From assembly GCA_003996215.1 (NCBI GenBank), contig QJPP01001421.1, positions 480,976 through 544,975 on the forward strand: a stretch of DNA of 64,000 nucleotides, read 5' to 3'. Under the pieces are notes generated by a model, which was not told the DNA's origin, did no database searches, and saw only the letters and a program-made list of their open reading frames with translations. The stretch comes from Jaltomata sinuosa (Eukaryota; Streptophyta; Magnoliopsida; Solanales; Solanaceae). This document shows, one piece after another, positions 33,299-45,007 of this stretch (positions are counted from its first letter, which is position 1; each line of letters starts with the position of its first letter). The position numbers were made by a program, and so were the translations under genes.

Positions 33299-35118
33299 AT
33301 GGCCGGTCCATCCACTGGCCAGTACGAAGGGGATGACCAGGTTATTGCTCTCTCATCCCCTATAATTTTCCCAGAACTCCCTCACCCCAAATCCTCTTCG
33401 AAAGTTATACTGATTGTTGATCCCATAGAGTTGCCAAGAGTTAATGAAAAATCAAAAGCACCTATTAGTGACGATAACACCAACAAGTTAAAGTATGTGG
33501 ACTTTGTGAAACCCATTAACAATGTTTTGACCAATAAGAAAGTTGATGCACAGGTGATTCCTATGAAGACAATGGAGTATGTTAATAGAATCCCTCGTAT
33601 TACTTGGACAGAGGAAGAAGTTCATAAGATGAATTTAATTGAGGAATTGCAATTTGCTACTATAAGAAAATTTTCTTATGGATGGACAAATATTAAAGAG
33701 TTGAGAAACCAAATTCCTAAACAGTGCAACATTAATGAGATTGCAAGATTGGCTTACTAAGAAACAGGCACATACTGATACAGCTTAATCTAATGGAGGA
33801 CTTTGTGAATGTCATGTCAAAGAATGTGTACTATATAACTGCTAAGGAAGGAGTTGCATATCAAATGAGACCTCTCATTTATGATGCCAAGTTTAAACCA
33901 GAAGAAGAAACTACATTAGCAATGGCATGGATTTCCTTTCCAGATCTCCTACAAACATTTTATGTAAAGTAATTTCTATTTTCTATGGCAGCTACAATTG
34001 GTAAGCCTATTCATCTATATATAGCTACAATAAACAAAAACCGACCTAGTTTTACGAGGGTGAAGGTTCAAGTGGATCTGTCTAATAAATTACCTGACTA
34101 TGTGGAGATAAAGGTGGTGAATAATAAGAAAAATATAACAAGACTACAAGCAATAAGGATTCAATATGATATGCTTCCAAAATATTGTCACACCTTCAAG
34201 CTACAGGGTCATGAAGAATCAGAGTGTAGAAAGCTATGCCCAGAGCTAAAGAGTCATGAGAAACAAGAGCATGAGGATGATTTGAACCAACAAGAAAAAA
34301 CACTTGTTCATAGAAGATATGTGAATGGAAAGATGGTTGCTGCAAAGTGGAATCCTACAAGTAGGAAATTCAAAATTGAGAAAGGAGCATAATCTGGCCT
34401 GATGAATGCGACTGCAATAGAAGCTGACAATCCTACCAAAGGAATTACACTCTCTAAGCCTTTTGATATTTTACAAGATCCGGTAGATGGAAATAGGGAG
34501 CTACAATCAGCAACCTCACTGAAAACAAAAATAACAGAAGTGATGGTAGATACAACAGTAATCTCTTCATATATGACAATAAAAAATAACAACGGAGAAC
34601 TGTCAACACATGTAGCAACAGATGCAGAGAAAAAGTCAGAACTAGTTTCTGAATCTACAAAGGATTGGATATCCAAATCCTTCCCTAAAGATCAGGTGTT
34701 AGGGGATTCTTTTTCTTCAAAACCTGCAGTAGAAAAGCAAGAGAGTAATGAGCAAAATAGTAGTGAAAAGGAATCAGAAAAGCTGCAAGATATTACAGGA
34801 TATATGGTTAGGGTGAGTACAACAACACCTGCAGATGCAACATCAGTAAATAGTAGTTCACATCAGAGTATGAACAAGTCTAGTGAATACATGGAGAGTG
34901 CAACAATATCAGCAGAAAAGATTATTCAAAACCCTCTTGGAGTAGTGGAAACATCTGAAGCAGTGCAGACAAATAAGTTACTTGTTGCTTTGGGTACTAT
35001 AAAGTCTCCAAATAAAGCACTTCACGATATCATCACTCACAACCTGGGAGACAAAATCAGAAAGCCTGAAAGCAGAAAAGTTGGTGGTGAGGAAAATGAT
35101 AATTCCAGTGAAGAATAA
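33299..35118 (+). pseudogene. LINE (L1-type) ORF1 remnant
   Basis: Nucleic-acid-binding protein of a plant L1-like LINE. The ATG at 33299 opens MAGPSTGQYEGDDQ. A DUF4283-like part follows (VRKF-like FSYGWTNIKEL, then LNLMEDFVNVMSKNVYY after a frameshift near 33750). A TAA near 33970 and a TAA at 34390 interrupt the same frame. Around 34190-34235 a zinc knuckle reads KYCHTFKLQGHEESECRK; the second Cys of the CX2CX4HX4C pattern is Phe. The tail to 35118 is rich in Ser, Thr and Glu, as usual for these ORF1 proteins. It sits just upstream of the endonuclease, which fits LINE gene order. Confidence 0.75.
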
Positions 35119-35265
35119 ATAACCAGAGATGCAGATATTTCCCTAAGGGCAATCAGGATGTTGAAATCAGCCAAAAAAGGAAAAAAACAAGGAAATAGAG
35201 AGGCCACTCAGCCTGTAAGGGTGCATCCAAAGAGAAATGTGGGGTCTCATCAAAGTTGATAAATG

Positions 35266-35709
35266 ATGAAAGCATTAATATGGGATATAAGGTCAGTAAA
35301 GTCACAAAAAGCATTTCAGAGAGAGAAAATGTTGCACAATTCTCATAAATTTGCTTTGTGGCATTACTAGAACATTTTCAGCAAGCAAGAAATATCAATA
35401 GATATAAAATGATATTAAAGATGAAGTCAGCATATCACAACATTAATGGACAGATTTGGATTTTCATCGATCAGGGCTATGATATTTCTATTATTAGTGA
35501 TACTGAGAAATAATTATCTCTAAAGATGCTGGACCAAAATTCAGGGTCCTTATTGCTAATCACTGTAGTTTACACAAAGTGTGATAGTAATCTCAGAATA
35601 GAGCTGTGGGATGATATGTTTAATGTAGCTCATGGATTGACTCATCCATAGTTAGTGGGAGGAGACTTTAATGTGGTTCTGAATGGGGAAGAGAAAATAG
35701 GTGGTCTGT
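35266..35709 (+). pseudogene. LINE ORF2, endonuclease N-terminal part
   Basis: The ATG at 35266 opens MKALIWDIRSVKSQKAFQRE, the usual beginning of the plant LINE apurinic-type endonuclease. After frameshifts it reads GQIWIFIDQGYD, ISDTEK, LVVYTKCD-like VVYTKCDSNLRIELWDD and VGGDFNVVLNGEEKIGGL. The GDFN motif holds active-site residues. Frame changes near 35340-35450 and a stop before VGGDFN show decay. The text breaks off at GGL, where the LTR of a chromovirus begins; it resumes at 45008. Confidence 0.82.
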
Positions 35710-37859
35710 GTCACGCCTCTAGGATACTCCTTAGATGTAGCACGTTGCTTAGTATCACAACTGACCCCAAAGTAACCCATGGTCTAGCATAACTAAACAA
35801 TTTCTGATAAAACATGAATTGTGCAAAAAAATTATAAGCATTTAACATATCTGAAATGGGAAAGAAGCCCAAACATGTCTGAATAGAAAATATATATATA
35901 TAAGAGTATAATGAGTCTGAAAAACAACACTAACAACTCAATAGTTAAATCTAGTCTATGTCTGAAAGCCTCTAACTGATATGAGTTGTTGGGACATGCC
36001 CCCAGCTAACTCTAATAATCTGAAACTGATATGTAAAGACTAAAAGATAAAAGCATGTCTATCATCCTTGAACTATGAGGACTCACCAGTGAAGCTGCTG
36101 AGTAAGGATCAAAAATCAAACTAAGCGTGGTTTGGATGCTGAGTGCCTGAACCTACACCATACAATGATGTAGCACAAAAGTATGTGTCATTAATTTGAA
36201 TGTATTGAGCATGCAGGATATATTCTAAGCTGAACAATATAAAAACTGAACATGGAACTACATACTGAAGCATAAACTGAAAGGTGATCTGGATGCAATG
36301 ACCAAGTACTAACATGAACATATAATATGTTGAGCTGAATAAGTGAATAGATACTGAGTACATGGTCAATGCAATATGAGTCTGACTGTGGGAGATATTA
36401 TTTATCGACACACCATAAGGTGAGCTAACTATGGGGCCAACTTGTAACCCTGGATGGAAGGGTGTTCATACCTTGCCAAGGGTACAAACAAAACTGATGT
36501 GGATCCACTAAAATGATGCTCACAAGGGACAAAGGTGACCAGTGCTATCTGATAGCTGATCCCTTTCAAACCTACGGTGGCGTCGTAGTTCTGGGACTTG
36601 GGGACTGCTACTAAAGGTCTCAGCCTAATTTGGAAGCTAAGCCTTCATCCTGTCATCTGCTCGGTACTAAGTCTACTCCCAACTGAATATAAGCAATAAA
36701 ATGCAAGCTGAAGTATTGGATAGCTCAAATACTGATAATCATCTGAGAATGCAACATACATATACTGAAACCAATGGCATTCTAATTCTGAAGCATGATT
36801 GTCTGAAATATCTGCCTAGAAAGTATGAATTATGAATATTGAATTTAAGACAAGCTAGGGTTACTGAGTTCTGTTCATGGGACTATATTGATTCTCAAAG
36901 AAGCATGTAATTAATATCACATAAACGGTAGCATCTGAATTCCAATGAATCCATAATATTTAGGAACCCTTGGTCTGAATAATTAATGGAGAACTAAAGA
37001 ACTGAACTGAATCAAGGGACTCAATGGGTCGAACGAACCCAATGATGAAATCCCACATACCCGAAGAAGAATCTATAGAGGAAATTTTTGGGTTTAGGGA
37101 TGAGCTTGAAGGAGACCTCCTGATTGTTCTTGAGAGAAGATTGTCGCCTCTTTTCTCTTTTCTTTTCTAAGTATATGATGATATTAGGAGAATAGGTGAT
37201 TTAGGTAGTTTTTTGACTAATTTACTAGGCTTAGAATACCAAGAATGTCGTAGTTTAGGCTTTAAGAGAGGTAGGAAAAGTCTGGAATACCCCTTGTAAT
37301 TTTAAAAGAGAGCTACTAAAAATCGCGACTCAGGTACCATGACTCGGTTGACGGACCGTAGTCCTGGACGATGGACCATCAACTGAATCATGGTCCTGTC
37401 CATGAGTCTTGTGGGTTCTCTGATCTAAGGAAACCACGACTCCACAGGACGGACCTTGGTTCTGAATGATGGTTCATCGTGTTACTCGTGGTTCCTGGTA
37501 CTCTAGCCAAGGGTCCTCTGGTCTGAGGATTCCATGAGTCAAAGGACGGGCCATGGTTTTGAAGTACGGTCCATAGTCTGACTCGTGGTTTCAGGGCCAC
37601 AACTGAGGGTCCTCTGAGGTTCTTATTCCACAAGTCCACAGGATGGACCGTGGTTCTGAATGATAGTTCATCGTATGGCTCATGGTTGTGGGCTATGAAC
37701 TGATGGTCCTCTGATTAAGGGGAACCACGAGTGACATGATGGACCGTGGTTCTAAACTATGTTCCATGATCCCATCCGTGGTTCCTGGAACCTTGAAATT
37801 TTTCTGAATTTTTCTACTGACTACAGTCCAGTAGCTGGTTTACATCCTAGGGTGTTACA
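35710..37859 (-). mobile_element. 3' LTR of the F2 chromovirus
   Basis: Plus-strand edges TGTCACGCCTC and GGGTGTTACA; 2.15 kb. It matches 42864-45007 throughout, including the AT dinucleotide tract at about 35887-35902 and the 97-bp tandem repeats at 37338-37795. Confidence 0.92.
37338..37795 (-). repeat. 97-bp imperfect tandem repeat in F2 LTR
   Basis: Units start at 37338, 37435, 37533, 37629 and 37726 (the last is partial), giving a period of 96-98. Each contains variants of GGACCGTGGTTCTGAA, GATGGTTCATC, ACTCGTGGTTCCTGG and GGTCCTCTG. In LTR sense they lie 65-520 bases from the LTR start, that is in U3. Confidence 0.88.
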
Positions 37860-37875
37860 ATATCTTCCCCTTGGG
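37860..37875 (-). other. Polypurine tract of the F2 chromovirus
   Basis: The minus strand reads CCAAGGGGAAGATAT directly before the LTR start TGTAACACCC. Confidence 0.8.
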
Positions 37876-38097
37876 ATCATTCGTCCTCGAATAAAGACTA
37901 AACAAGATGAGTTTAGAGGGAAAGGGCTGAAATCCCTACCAACCGAGTACCAGAAATAAATATTTAACTGAATTGAGACCAATGGACATGAAAACATGCT
38001 GAAATGCAAGGATAACTGAGGGAAGATGATTCAAAGACTGAAATACACATGAGTAAACTGAGATACAAGAGAGGAATTATTACCTCAAGTTTAAACT

Positions 38098-39480
38098 AAA
38101 TCGGAAGGGTACTTGGCCATCATGGCTGCTTTTGCTTCCCAAGTAGCTCCCTCGACTGACTGGTCAAGAATCTGATGGTTAATAATCTCAACTGGAACCT
38201 CCTCATAGGTGAGTCTATCCTTCATGTCCACACTCTCTAAAGGCACAATCGATGCCGGATCACCAACACACTTCTTCAACAGTTAAATGTGAAAGACTGG
38301 ATGAACCGTTGCTAGTTCTGCTGGTAACTCTAACTCATAAGCCACATGACCAACCCTTTTTAAAGATTATGTAAGGACCTACATATCTGGGACTAAGCAT
38401 CCCTTTCTTGCCAAATCTCATCACACCTTTCATGGGTGATACTTTCAGGAAAACCCAATCCTCAACCTCAAACTCTAAGTCCCTCTTCCTCACATCAGCA
38501 TAGGACTTCTGATGACTCTGAGCTATCTTTAATATTTCTCTAATAAGCTGAACTTTCTCTATAGCCTCATGAACCGAATCTGACCCAATCAAGGATGCTT
38601 CACCTACTTCAAAACTACCAACAGGTGACCTACATCTATGCCCATAAAGTGCATCATATGGGACCATCTGAATGCTGGAATAGAAACTGTTATTATAGGC
38701 GAACTCTATGGGAGGTAGGTGATCATCCCAACTACCCTTGAAATCAATCACTCAAGCTCTCAACATGTCCTCTAAGGTCTAGATGGTATGCTCTGCTTGA
38801 CCATCCGTCTGCGGATGAAAGGCTGTGCTGAGATTCAGTTATGTACCAAGACCTTTCTGAAATGATCTCCAAAAATTAGATGTGAACTGAAGACCCCTAT
38901 CTGAGATGATAGACAAAGGAACTCCGTGTAACCTGACTATCTCATTGATGTAGAGTCTAGCATAATCCTCCACAGAATCGGTAGTCTTGACAGCCAAGAA
39001 GTGAGATGACTTAGTAACTCTGTCCACTATCACCCAAATGGAGTCATGCTGTCTGTGAGTATGGGGTAAACCCATAATGAAGTCCATGTTAATCACCTCC
39101 CACTTCCAAGTAGGAATGCTAATACCTTGAGTCACACCTCCTGGTTTCTGATGTTCTACTTTCACCTGCTGACAGTTGGGAACTTAGCCACAAAATCTGC
39201 AATGTCCCTTTTCATGTTGTTCCACCAATATACTTTCCGTAGATCACGATACATCTTAATGGAACCAGGATGAATAGAATGTCTAGAATTCTGGGCTTCC
39301 GTAAGGATTTGCTGCCTTAACTCACCCATATTAGGTACGCATAAATGACTCTAGCATAGAAGCACACCATCTCCCCCTTGGGAGAAAACCTCTACTCTCT
39401 GCTGCTGAACTGCATCTTTCAACTGAAGCAATATGGGATCACTGTCTTGTTTCTCTTTAACCTCAGCTACTAATGAAGAT
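38098..39480 (-). pseudogene. Integrase with damaged chromodomain (F2)
   Basis: On the minus strand the integrase zinc region is faint (HSIHPGSIKMYRDLRKVYWW near 39270-39210). The catalytic core reads WEVINMDFIMGLPHTHRQ and SIISDRGLQFTSNFW, so two of the three acidic residues are visible. The C-terminal part has FAYNNSFYSSIQMVPYDALY, then FLKVSPMKGVMRFGKKGML and LSPRYVGPYII. After a frameshift near 38330 comes LTYEEVPVEIINHQ followed at once by ILDQSVEGATWEAKAAMM. In related chromodomains a stretch of about 15 residues lies between these parts; it is absent here. Stops occur at about 38750 and 39180. Confidence 0.85.
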
Positions 39481-40209
39481 TATGACCCATTATGGACTAT
39501 CACACCACCATCTGTCGTGGACATAAGGGAAACTCCTAAATGAGTAAGCCTATAAACATCTCTGACTAGTTGTTTCCTCTCTTCCTCAACATGCGACACA
39601 CTACCCATGGATAGTCTGCTAAGGGCGTCAGCCACTACATTGGCCTTACCTGGGTGGTAGAGCACATTCATATCATAGCCTTTGAGGGACTCAAGCCATC
39701 TTCTATGACAAAGATTTAACTCCTTCTGGGTGAACACATACTGGAGGCTCTTATGATCTATGAACACATCAACATGAACACCATACAAGTAGTGTCTCCA
39801 AATATTAAGGGAGAGCACAGCTGCTGCAAGCTCAAAGTCATGAGTCGGGTAGTTCTTCTCATGAATCTTAAGCTGTCTGGATGCATAAGCTATGACCTTA
39901 CCGTGCTGCATCAGAACACAACCCAGGCCGACCATGGATGTATTGCAATAAAACACGAAACCATCTGAAACCCTCTGGTAGAGTTAGCATGAGAGTTGTA
40001 GTCAACCTGATCTTCAACTCTAGAAAACTCTTCTCACACTCATCTGACCATTGAAACTTGGCCTTCTTCTGAGTCAACTTGGTCAATGGGGCAGCTATAG
40101 ATGAAAATCCTTCAACAAACCTTTTGTAGTAACTAGCCAAACCCAAGAAACTCCTAATGTCTATCAGAGAGGTAGTTCTAGGCCAGTTCTTCACTGCCTC
40201 AATTTTCTG
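39480..40209 (-). pseudogene. RNase H region (F2)
   Basis: Two frames. 40194-39898 holds FLGLASYYKRFVEGFSSIAA, PLTKLTQKKAKFQWSDECE and a linker. 39956-39480 holds YASRQLKIHEKNYPTHDFEL, VFIDHKSLQYVFTQKELN and YHPGKANVVADALSRL, typical of Ty3/gypsy RNase H. The usual first aspartate is replaced: the frame begins MFYCNTSMVGLGCVL. A frameshift near 39930 joins the two parts. Confidence 0.87.
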
Positions 40210-41088
40210 AGAATCAACTCAGATTCACTAATAAGACACCACATGACCAAGAAAAGCAACTGATTTCAACAAGAATTCACACTTACTGAACTTGGCGAAT
40301 AACTGGCGATCCTTGAGAGTTTGCAACACCATTCTCAAATGGTCTGCATGCTTTTCCTCGCTCCGAGAATATATGAGTATATCATCGATGAAGACAATGA
40401 CAAACAAGTCTTAATACTGCTTAAAAATTCTATTCATAAAATCCATGAAAGCTGCAAGAGCATTCATTAGTCCAAAATACATAACTACAAATTCATAGTG
40501 ACCATACAGAGTTTTGAAGGTTGTCTTCGGAATGTCACTATCTCTGACTCCGAGCTGATGATAAAAAGATCTGAGGTTAATCTTAGAGAAGTAACTAGCG
40601 CCACGAAGCTGGTCGAATAAGTCATCAATCCTAGGGATGGGATATTTATTCTTGATTGCGACTTTGTTCAATTGACGGTAGTCGATGCACATCCTGAGAG
40701 AACCATCTTTATTATGCACGAACAATACTGGAGCATCCCATGGAGAGATGATAGGTCTGACAAAGCCCTTATCTAAAAGATCTTTGTACTGTTCTTTCAA
40801 TTCCATAAGCTCTGCTAAAGCCATCTTGTAAGGAGGAATCAAAATAGGCTGGGTATCTGGGAGGAGATCTATTCCGAAGTTGATTTCCCTTTCAGGAGGA
40901 ACTCCGGAAAGATCTTCTAGGAATAATTTTGGGAATTTGTTCACCATTGGTAATGACTCAAGAGTTGGGGTTTCGTAGTTTGAATCCTTAATCCAAACAA
41001 GATAGTAGATATACCCTTTGGAAATCATTTTTCTGGCCTTAAGGTAAGAGATGAATCGACCTACAGGCACTGAGGTACGACCCTTCAA
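40210..41088 (-). pseudogene. Reverse transcriptase (F2), catalytic site altered
   Basis: Open from 41088 to 40411. FPKLFLEDLSGVPPEREINF leads into the polymerase. DKGFVRPIISPWDAPVLFV and CIDYRQLNKVAIKNKYPIPR are well kept. Motif A reads YFSKINLRSFYHQLG, with Asn where the catalytic Asp belongs. FGLMNALAAFMDFMNR follows, then a TAA at 40411, and beyond it VFIDDILIYSRSEEKHADHL, where the second catalytic motif (IDD) is intact. The family is clear; catalysis is not possible as written. Confidence 0.9.
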
Positions 41089-41268
41089 TTCTTATACTGG
41101 CTAATTTGGAAACTGAAATCGAATGGTCATAGTTTTATAATCAACTGATTCATAACAGGAGTGTAACCAATCTATGCATAGAATAATATTGAAGTCAGTC
41201 ATTTTTAACTCTACAAGATCGACTGAGGTGACTTTCTGGGAAACTGTGATAGGGCAATTTCTGTATAC

Positions 41269-41450
41269 TCATCTAGTTATAACCAGTTCACCAACTGGAG
41301 TAGAGACTGAGAAGGGTTTTGTGAGGATTTCTGGACTGACACCAAAATTTTCTGCTATGTAAGGAGTTACAAAGGAAAGTGTAGCCCTAGGCCTAACAAT
41401 GCATATACATCTAAATGGAAGGCTTGTAATGTACCCGTGACCATATCGGG
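41269..41450 (-). pseudogene. Protease remnant (F2), active site lost
   Basis: Minus-strand text is RPRATLSFVTPYIAENFGVS, then KPFSVSTPVGELVI. In the plus-oriented F2 copy (near 26075) the matching place reads LDPGASLYFVT. So the catalytic Asp-Pro-Gly is Arg-Pro-Arg here. It lies between the gag zinc knuckle and reverse transcriptase. Confidence 0.8.
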
Positions 41451-41599
41451 AGAATCCTCCTGGTCTTGGCAAGTCTGAAGGGCATACAATTTGTTTTTGC
41501 GCTGACCACCACTTATACATTATGAGGCACCCTGCTGAGTGGGGCGACTCGCTGGAGCTACTGTAGAACTGACCTGAATAAGTGGGAGAACATCCTTGC

Positions 41600-42647
41600 C
41601 TTTCTGAGAAGCTATTGGGCAATCCCTCATCCCGTGGCCTGGCTTGCCACACCCAAAATAATTTCCACTACCTGCCATACGCTCACCCTGGTGGTTTCAA
41701 CCACCCTTCTTGCAAATAGGATGAGTGCGCCCACTAGTAACTGTACCTTGGGACTTGGAGCCTGGCGCTCTATCTTGTCAATCATGTCTGAACTTAGTCA
41801 TTTGGGTACTAGTAAAAGATAGAGCTAGAGCTGTAGATTTTTGATGGAACTGAAAGCGGTTACCAACCTCTGACCTCTGCTGAGATTAGTTGAAATCACA
41901 TGTTCTATCCCTCTTACTAATTCCTCCCCTCTCTTTAATTTTCTCTTCCTCAATATGCTGAGCATAAGTAACCAACCTGGAGATATCCATCTCCTTAACA
42001 AGCATGGAAGTCTTGCACTCCTTGACCATATCATCAGACACACCAGATATGAACTTACTCATGCGGGCCCTAAAGTTAGCTACTATCACCGGAGCATACT
42101 TAGACAGGTGGGTAAACTTGAGTGCATACTCCTTGACACTCATATCATTCTTATTTAAGTTAATGAACTCTTGGACCTTGGCTTCGCTGAGATCAAGTGG
42201 GAAAAATCTATCCAAAAAGGCAGTCTTGAAGTAATTCCAATTTAATAGAACTGCATTATCACAATGGGATTCCTTCCATTGTTGATACTAAGTGTAAGCC
42301 ACTCCCTTCAACTAATAGGCTGCCAAATCTGCACTCTTGATTGGAGTGACACCCATAATATCAGTTACCTTTTCGATGTCGTCAAGAAACCTTTGTGGAT
42401 ACTCTTCAGACTTGGACCCATGAAATTCGAAAGGATTCATCCAAGTGAAATCTCTGATCCTAGCTGCGACAGAGTTAGTCTGGGGTAGAGCTGGTGCAAC
42501 AACCTACTTATTGACCTGAGCGTTCATGGCCTGAGCAAGAACTTGAAACGCAACCCTTAATTCGGCATGAGTGACTTGATTATTCAGTGGGTCTGCTGAA
42601 GCTGCTGGTGCTGGCTAATTCCTAGCGTTGGCTCTTCTGGGAGGCAT
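41600..42647 (-). pseudogene. gag of the F2 chromovirus
   Basis: The start Met is at 42647 (MPPRRANARN). Capsid text includes IRDFTWMNPFEFHGSKSEE, FLDRFFPLDLSEAKVQEFIN, ALKFTHLSKYAPVIVANFRA and KEMDISRLVTYAQHIEEEK. A zinc knuckle FGCGKPGHGMRDCP lies at about 41655-41610. In-frame stops occur early (TAG after ARN, after QVNK, after AAY and after VAYT) and near 41885. The match with 24821-25520 on the plus strand is close. Confidence 0.87.
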
Positions 42648-42847
42648 TTTCTTTAACGTGTAGACCTTAAGTTAGAAGGAGATTAAATAGAGTTCATACT
42701 CTGTAGAACGAGCTAGAAAAGAAAGAAGGGAAGTTGTTTCTAATGACATCTCATAGCTTCTCACCTATAAGTGTGACACACTTCACACATATGAAGAAGA
42801 CTCTACTTGATGTGGCTTTTAGACACCCTAGGACACTTAAACCTGAT

Positions 42848-42859
42848 GCTCTGATGCCA
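42848..42859 (-). other. Primer binding site of the F2 chromovirus
   Basis: The minus strand reads TGGCATCAGAGC, one base off the iMet complement, next to the LTR edge at 42864. Confidence 0.9.
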
Positions 42860-42863
42860 AGTT

Positions 42864-45007
42864 TGTCATGCCCCGAGGCTACACCCTAGACGTAACATAG
42901 TGCTTAGTGTCACAAGTGACCTTAAGCTAACCCATCGTCTAGCATAACTAATTTTTTTTAGTTAAAACATGAATTATGCGGGAAAAAATGTAAGCATTTA
43001 ACATATCTGAAATGGGAAAGAAGCCCATCATGTCTGAATATAAAATATATATATATATATATAAGAGTATAATAAGTCTGTAAAACAATACTAACAACTC
43101 AATAGGTGAATCTAGTCTATGTTTGAAAGCCTCTAACCGATATGAGTTGCTAGGACATGCCCCCAGCTAACTCTAATAATCTGAAACTTAAATGTAAAGA
43201 CTGAAAGATAAAAGCATGTCTATCATCCTCGAACTATGAGGACTCACCACTGAAGCTGTTAATTAAGGACCAGAAATCAAACTAAGCATGGTTTGGATGC
43301 TGAGCGTCTGAACCTACATCATATAACGATGTAACACAAAACTATGCTCCAGTACTTTGATATGTACTGAGCATGCGGGATATGTGCTAAACTGAGCAAC
43401 GTAAAAACTGAACATGGAAATACATATGGAAGCATAAACTGAAAGATGATCTGGATGCAATGACCAAGTACTAACATGAACATATAATATGTTGAGCTGA
43501 ATAACTGAAATAGATACTGAGTATATGGAAAATGCAATATTAGTCTGACTATGGGAGATACTATTTACTGACAAACCCTAAACTGAGCTAACTATGGGGA
43601 AAACTTATAACCCTGGATGTAAGGGTGTTCATACCTTGCCAAGGGTACAAACAAAACTGACGTGGATCCACTAAGCTGATGCCCACAAAGGACAAAGGTG
43701 ACCAGCCTAATATGACAGCTGACCCTTTTTAAACCTATGGTGGCGCTGTAATTCTGGGACTTGGGGACTGCTCCTAAAGGTCTCAGCCTAATCTGGAAGC
43801 TAAGCCTTCATCCCGTCATCCACTCGGTACTAAGTCTACTCCTACCAAAATATAAGCAATGCAAGTTAAAGTACTAGATAACTCAAATACTGATAATCAT
43901 CTGAGAATGCAACATACATATACTGAAACCAATGGCATTCCAATTCTGAAGCATGATTGTCTAAAATATCTGCCTAGCAAGTATGAATAATGAATACTGA
44001 ATTTAAGACAAGCTAGGGTTACTGAGTTCTGTACATAGGACTATACTAATGCTCCAAGAAGCATGTATTGAGTATCACATAAACAATAGCATCTGAATTC
44101 CAATGAATCCCTAAGATTTAGGAACCCTAGGTCATAATTCATGGAGAACTGAACTGAAACTAGGGACTCAATGGGCTGAAGGAACCCAATGATGAAATCT
44201 CACATACTTGGAGAAGAATCTATGGAGGAAATTCTTGGGTTTAGGGATGAACATGAAGGAGACCTCTAGCTTGTTCTTGAGAGAAATATGTCGCCTCTTT
44301 TCTCCTTTCTTTTCTAAGTATCTGATGATTTTAGGAGAATAAGTGATTTGGGTAGTTTTTTGACTAATTTACTAGGCTTAGAATACCAAGAATGTTGTAG
44401 TTTAGGCTTTAAGAGAGGTAGGAAAAGTCTGGAATACCCCTTAGAATTTTAAAAGAGAGCTACTAAAAATCGTGACTCAGTTACCATGAATTGGTTGACG
44501 GACCGTAGTCCTGGACGATGGACCATCAACTGAATCATGGTCATGTCCATGAGTCTTGGGAGTTATCTAATCTAAGGAAACCACAACTCCACAAGACGGA
44601 CCTTGGTTCTGAATGATGGTTCATCATGTGACTCATGGTTCCTAGGACTCTAGGTGAGGGTCCTCTGGTCTGAGGATTCCACGAGTCCAAGGACGGGCCG
44701 TGGTTCTGAAGTACGGTCCATTATTTGATTCATGGTTTCTGGGCCACAAATGAGGGTGCTCTGATGTTCTGATTCCACGAGTCCACAGGACAGACTATGG
44801 TTCTGAATGACGGTTTATCGTATGACTCGTGGTAGGTAGGCCCTGAACTGATGGTCCTCTGATTAAGGAAAACCACGAATGACAGGATGGATCATAGTTC
44901 TAAACTATGGTCTATGATCCCATCCGTGGTTCCTGGAAACTTGAATTTTTTCTAAATTTTTCTGCTGAGTATAGTCCAGTAGCTGGTTCACATCCTGGGG
45001 CAATACA
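42864..45007 (-). mobile_element. 5' LTR of the F2 chromovirus
   Basis: Plus-strand edges TGTCATGCCCCGAGG and GGGGCAATACA; 2.14 kb. It is paired with 35710-37859. The AT tract at about 43043-43062 is longer than in the other LTR. Confidence 0.92.
44485..44940 (-). repeat. 97-bp imperfect tandem repeat, second LTR
   Basis: Same array as 37338-37795, with the first unit at 44485 and the second at 44582. Unit number and order agree with the other LTR, so the array predates insertion. Confidence 0.86.

Larger units (their letters stand above)
35710..45007 (-). mobile_element. Nearly full-length F2 chromovirus inserted in the LINE
   Basis: Two homologous LTRs (35710-37859 and 42864-45007) flank an interior with an iMet primer site, gag, protease, reverse transcriptase, RNase H, integrase, a partial chromodomain and a polypurine tract, in that order on the minus strand. 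LINE endonuclease text is cut exactly at its edges. A degenerate 5-bp target duplication is possible (GTCTG before, ACCTC after), but the match is poor. All genes carry stops or frameshifts. Confidence 0.93.
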
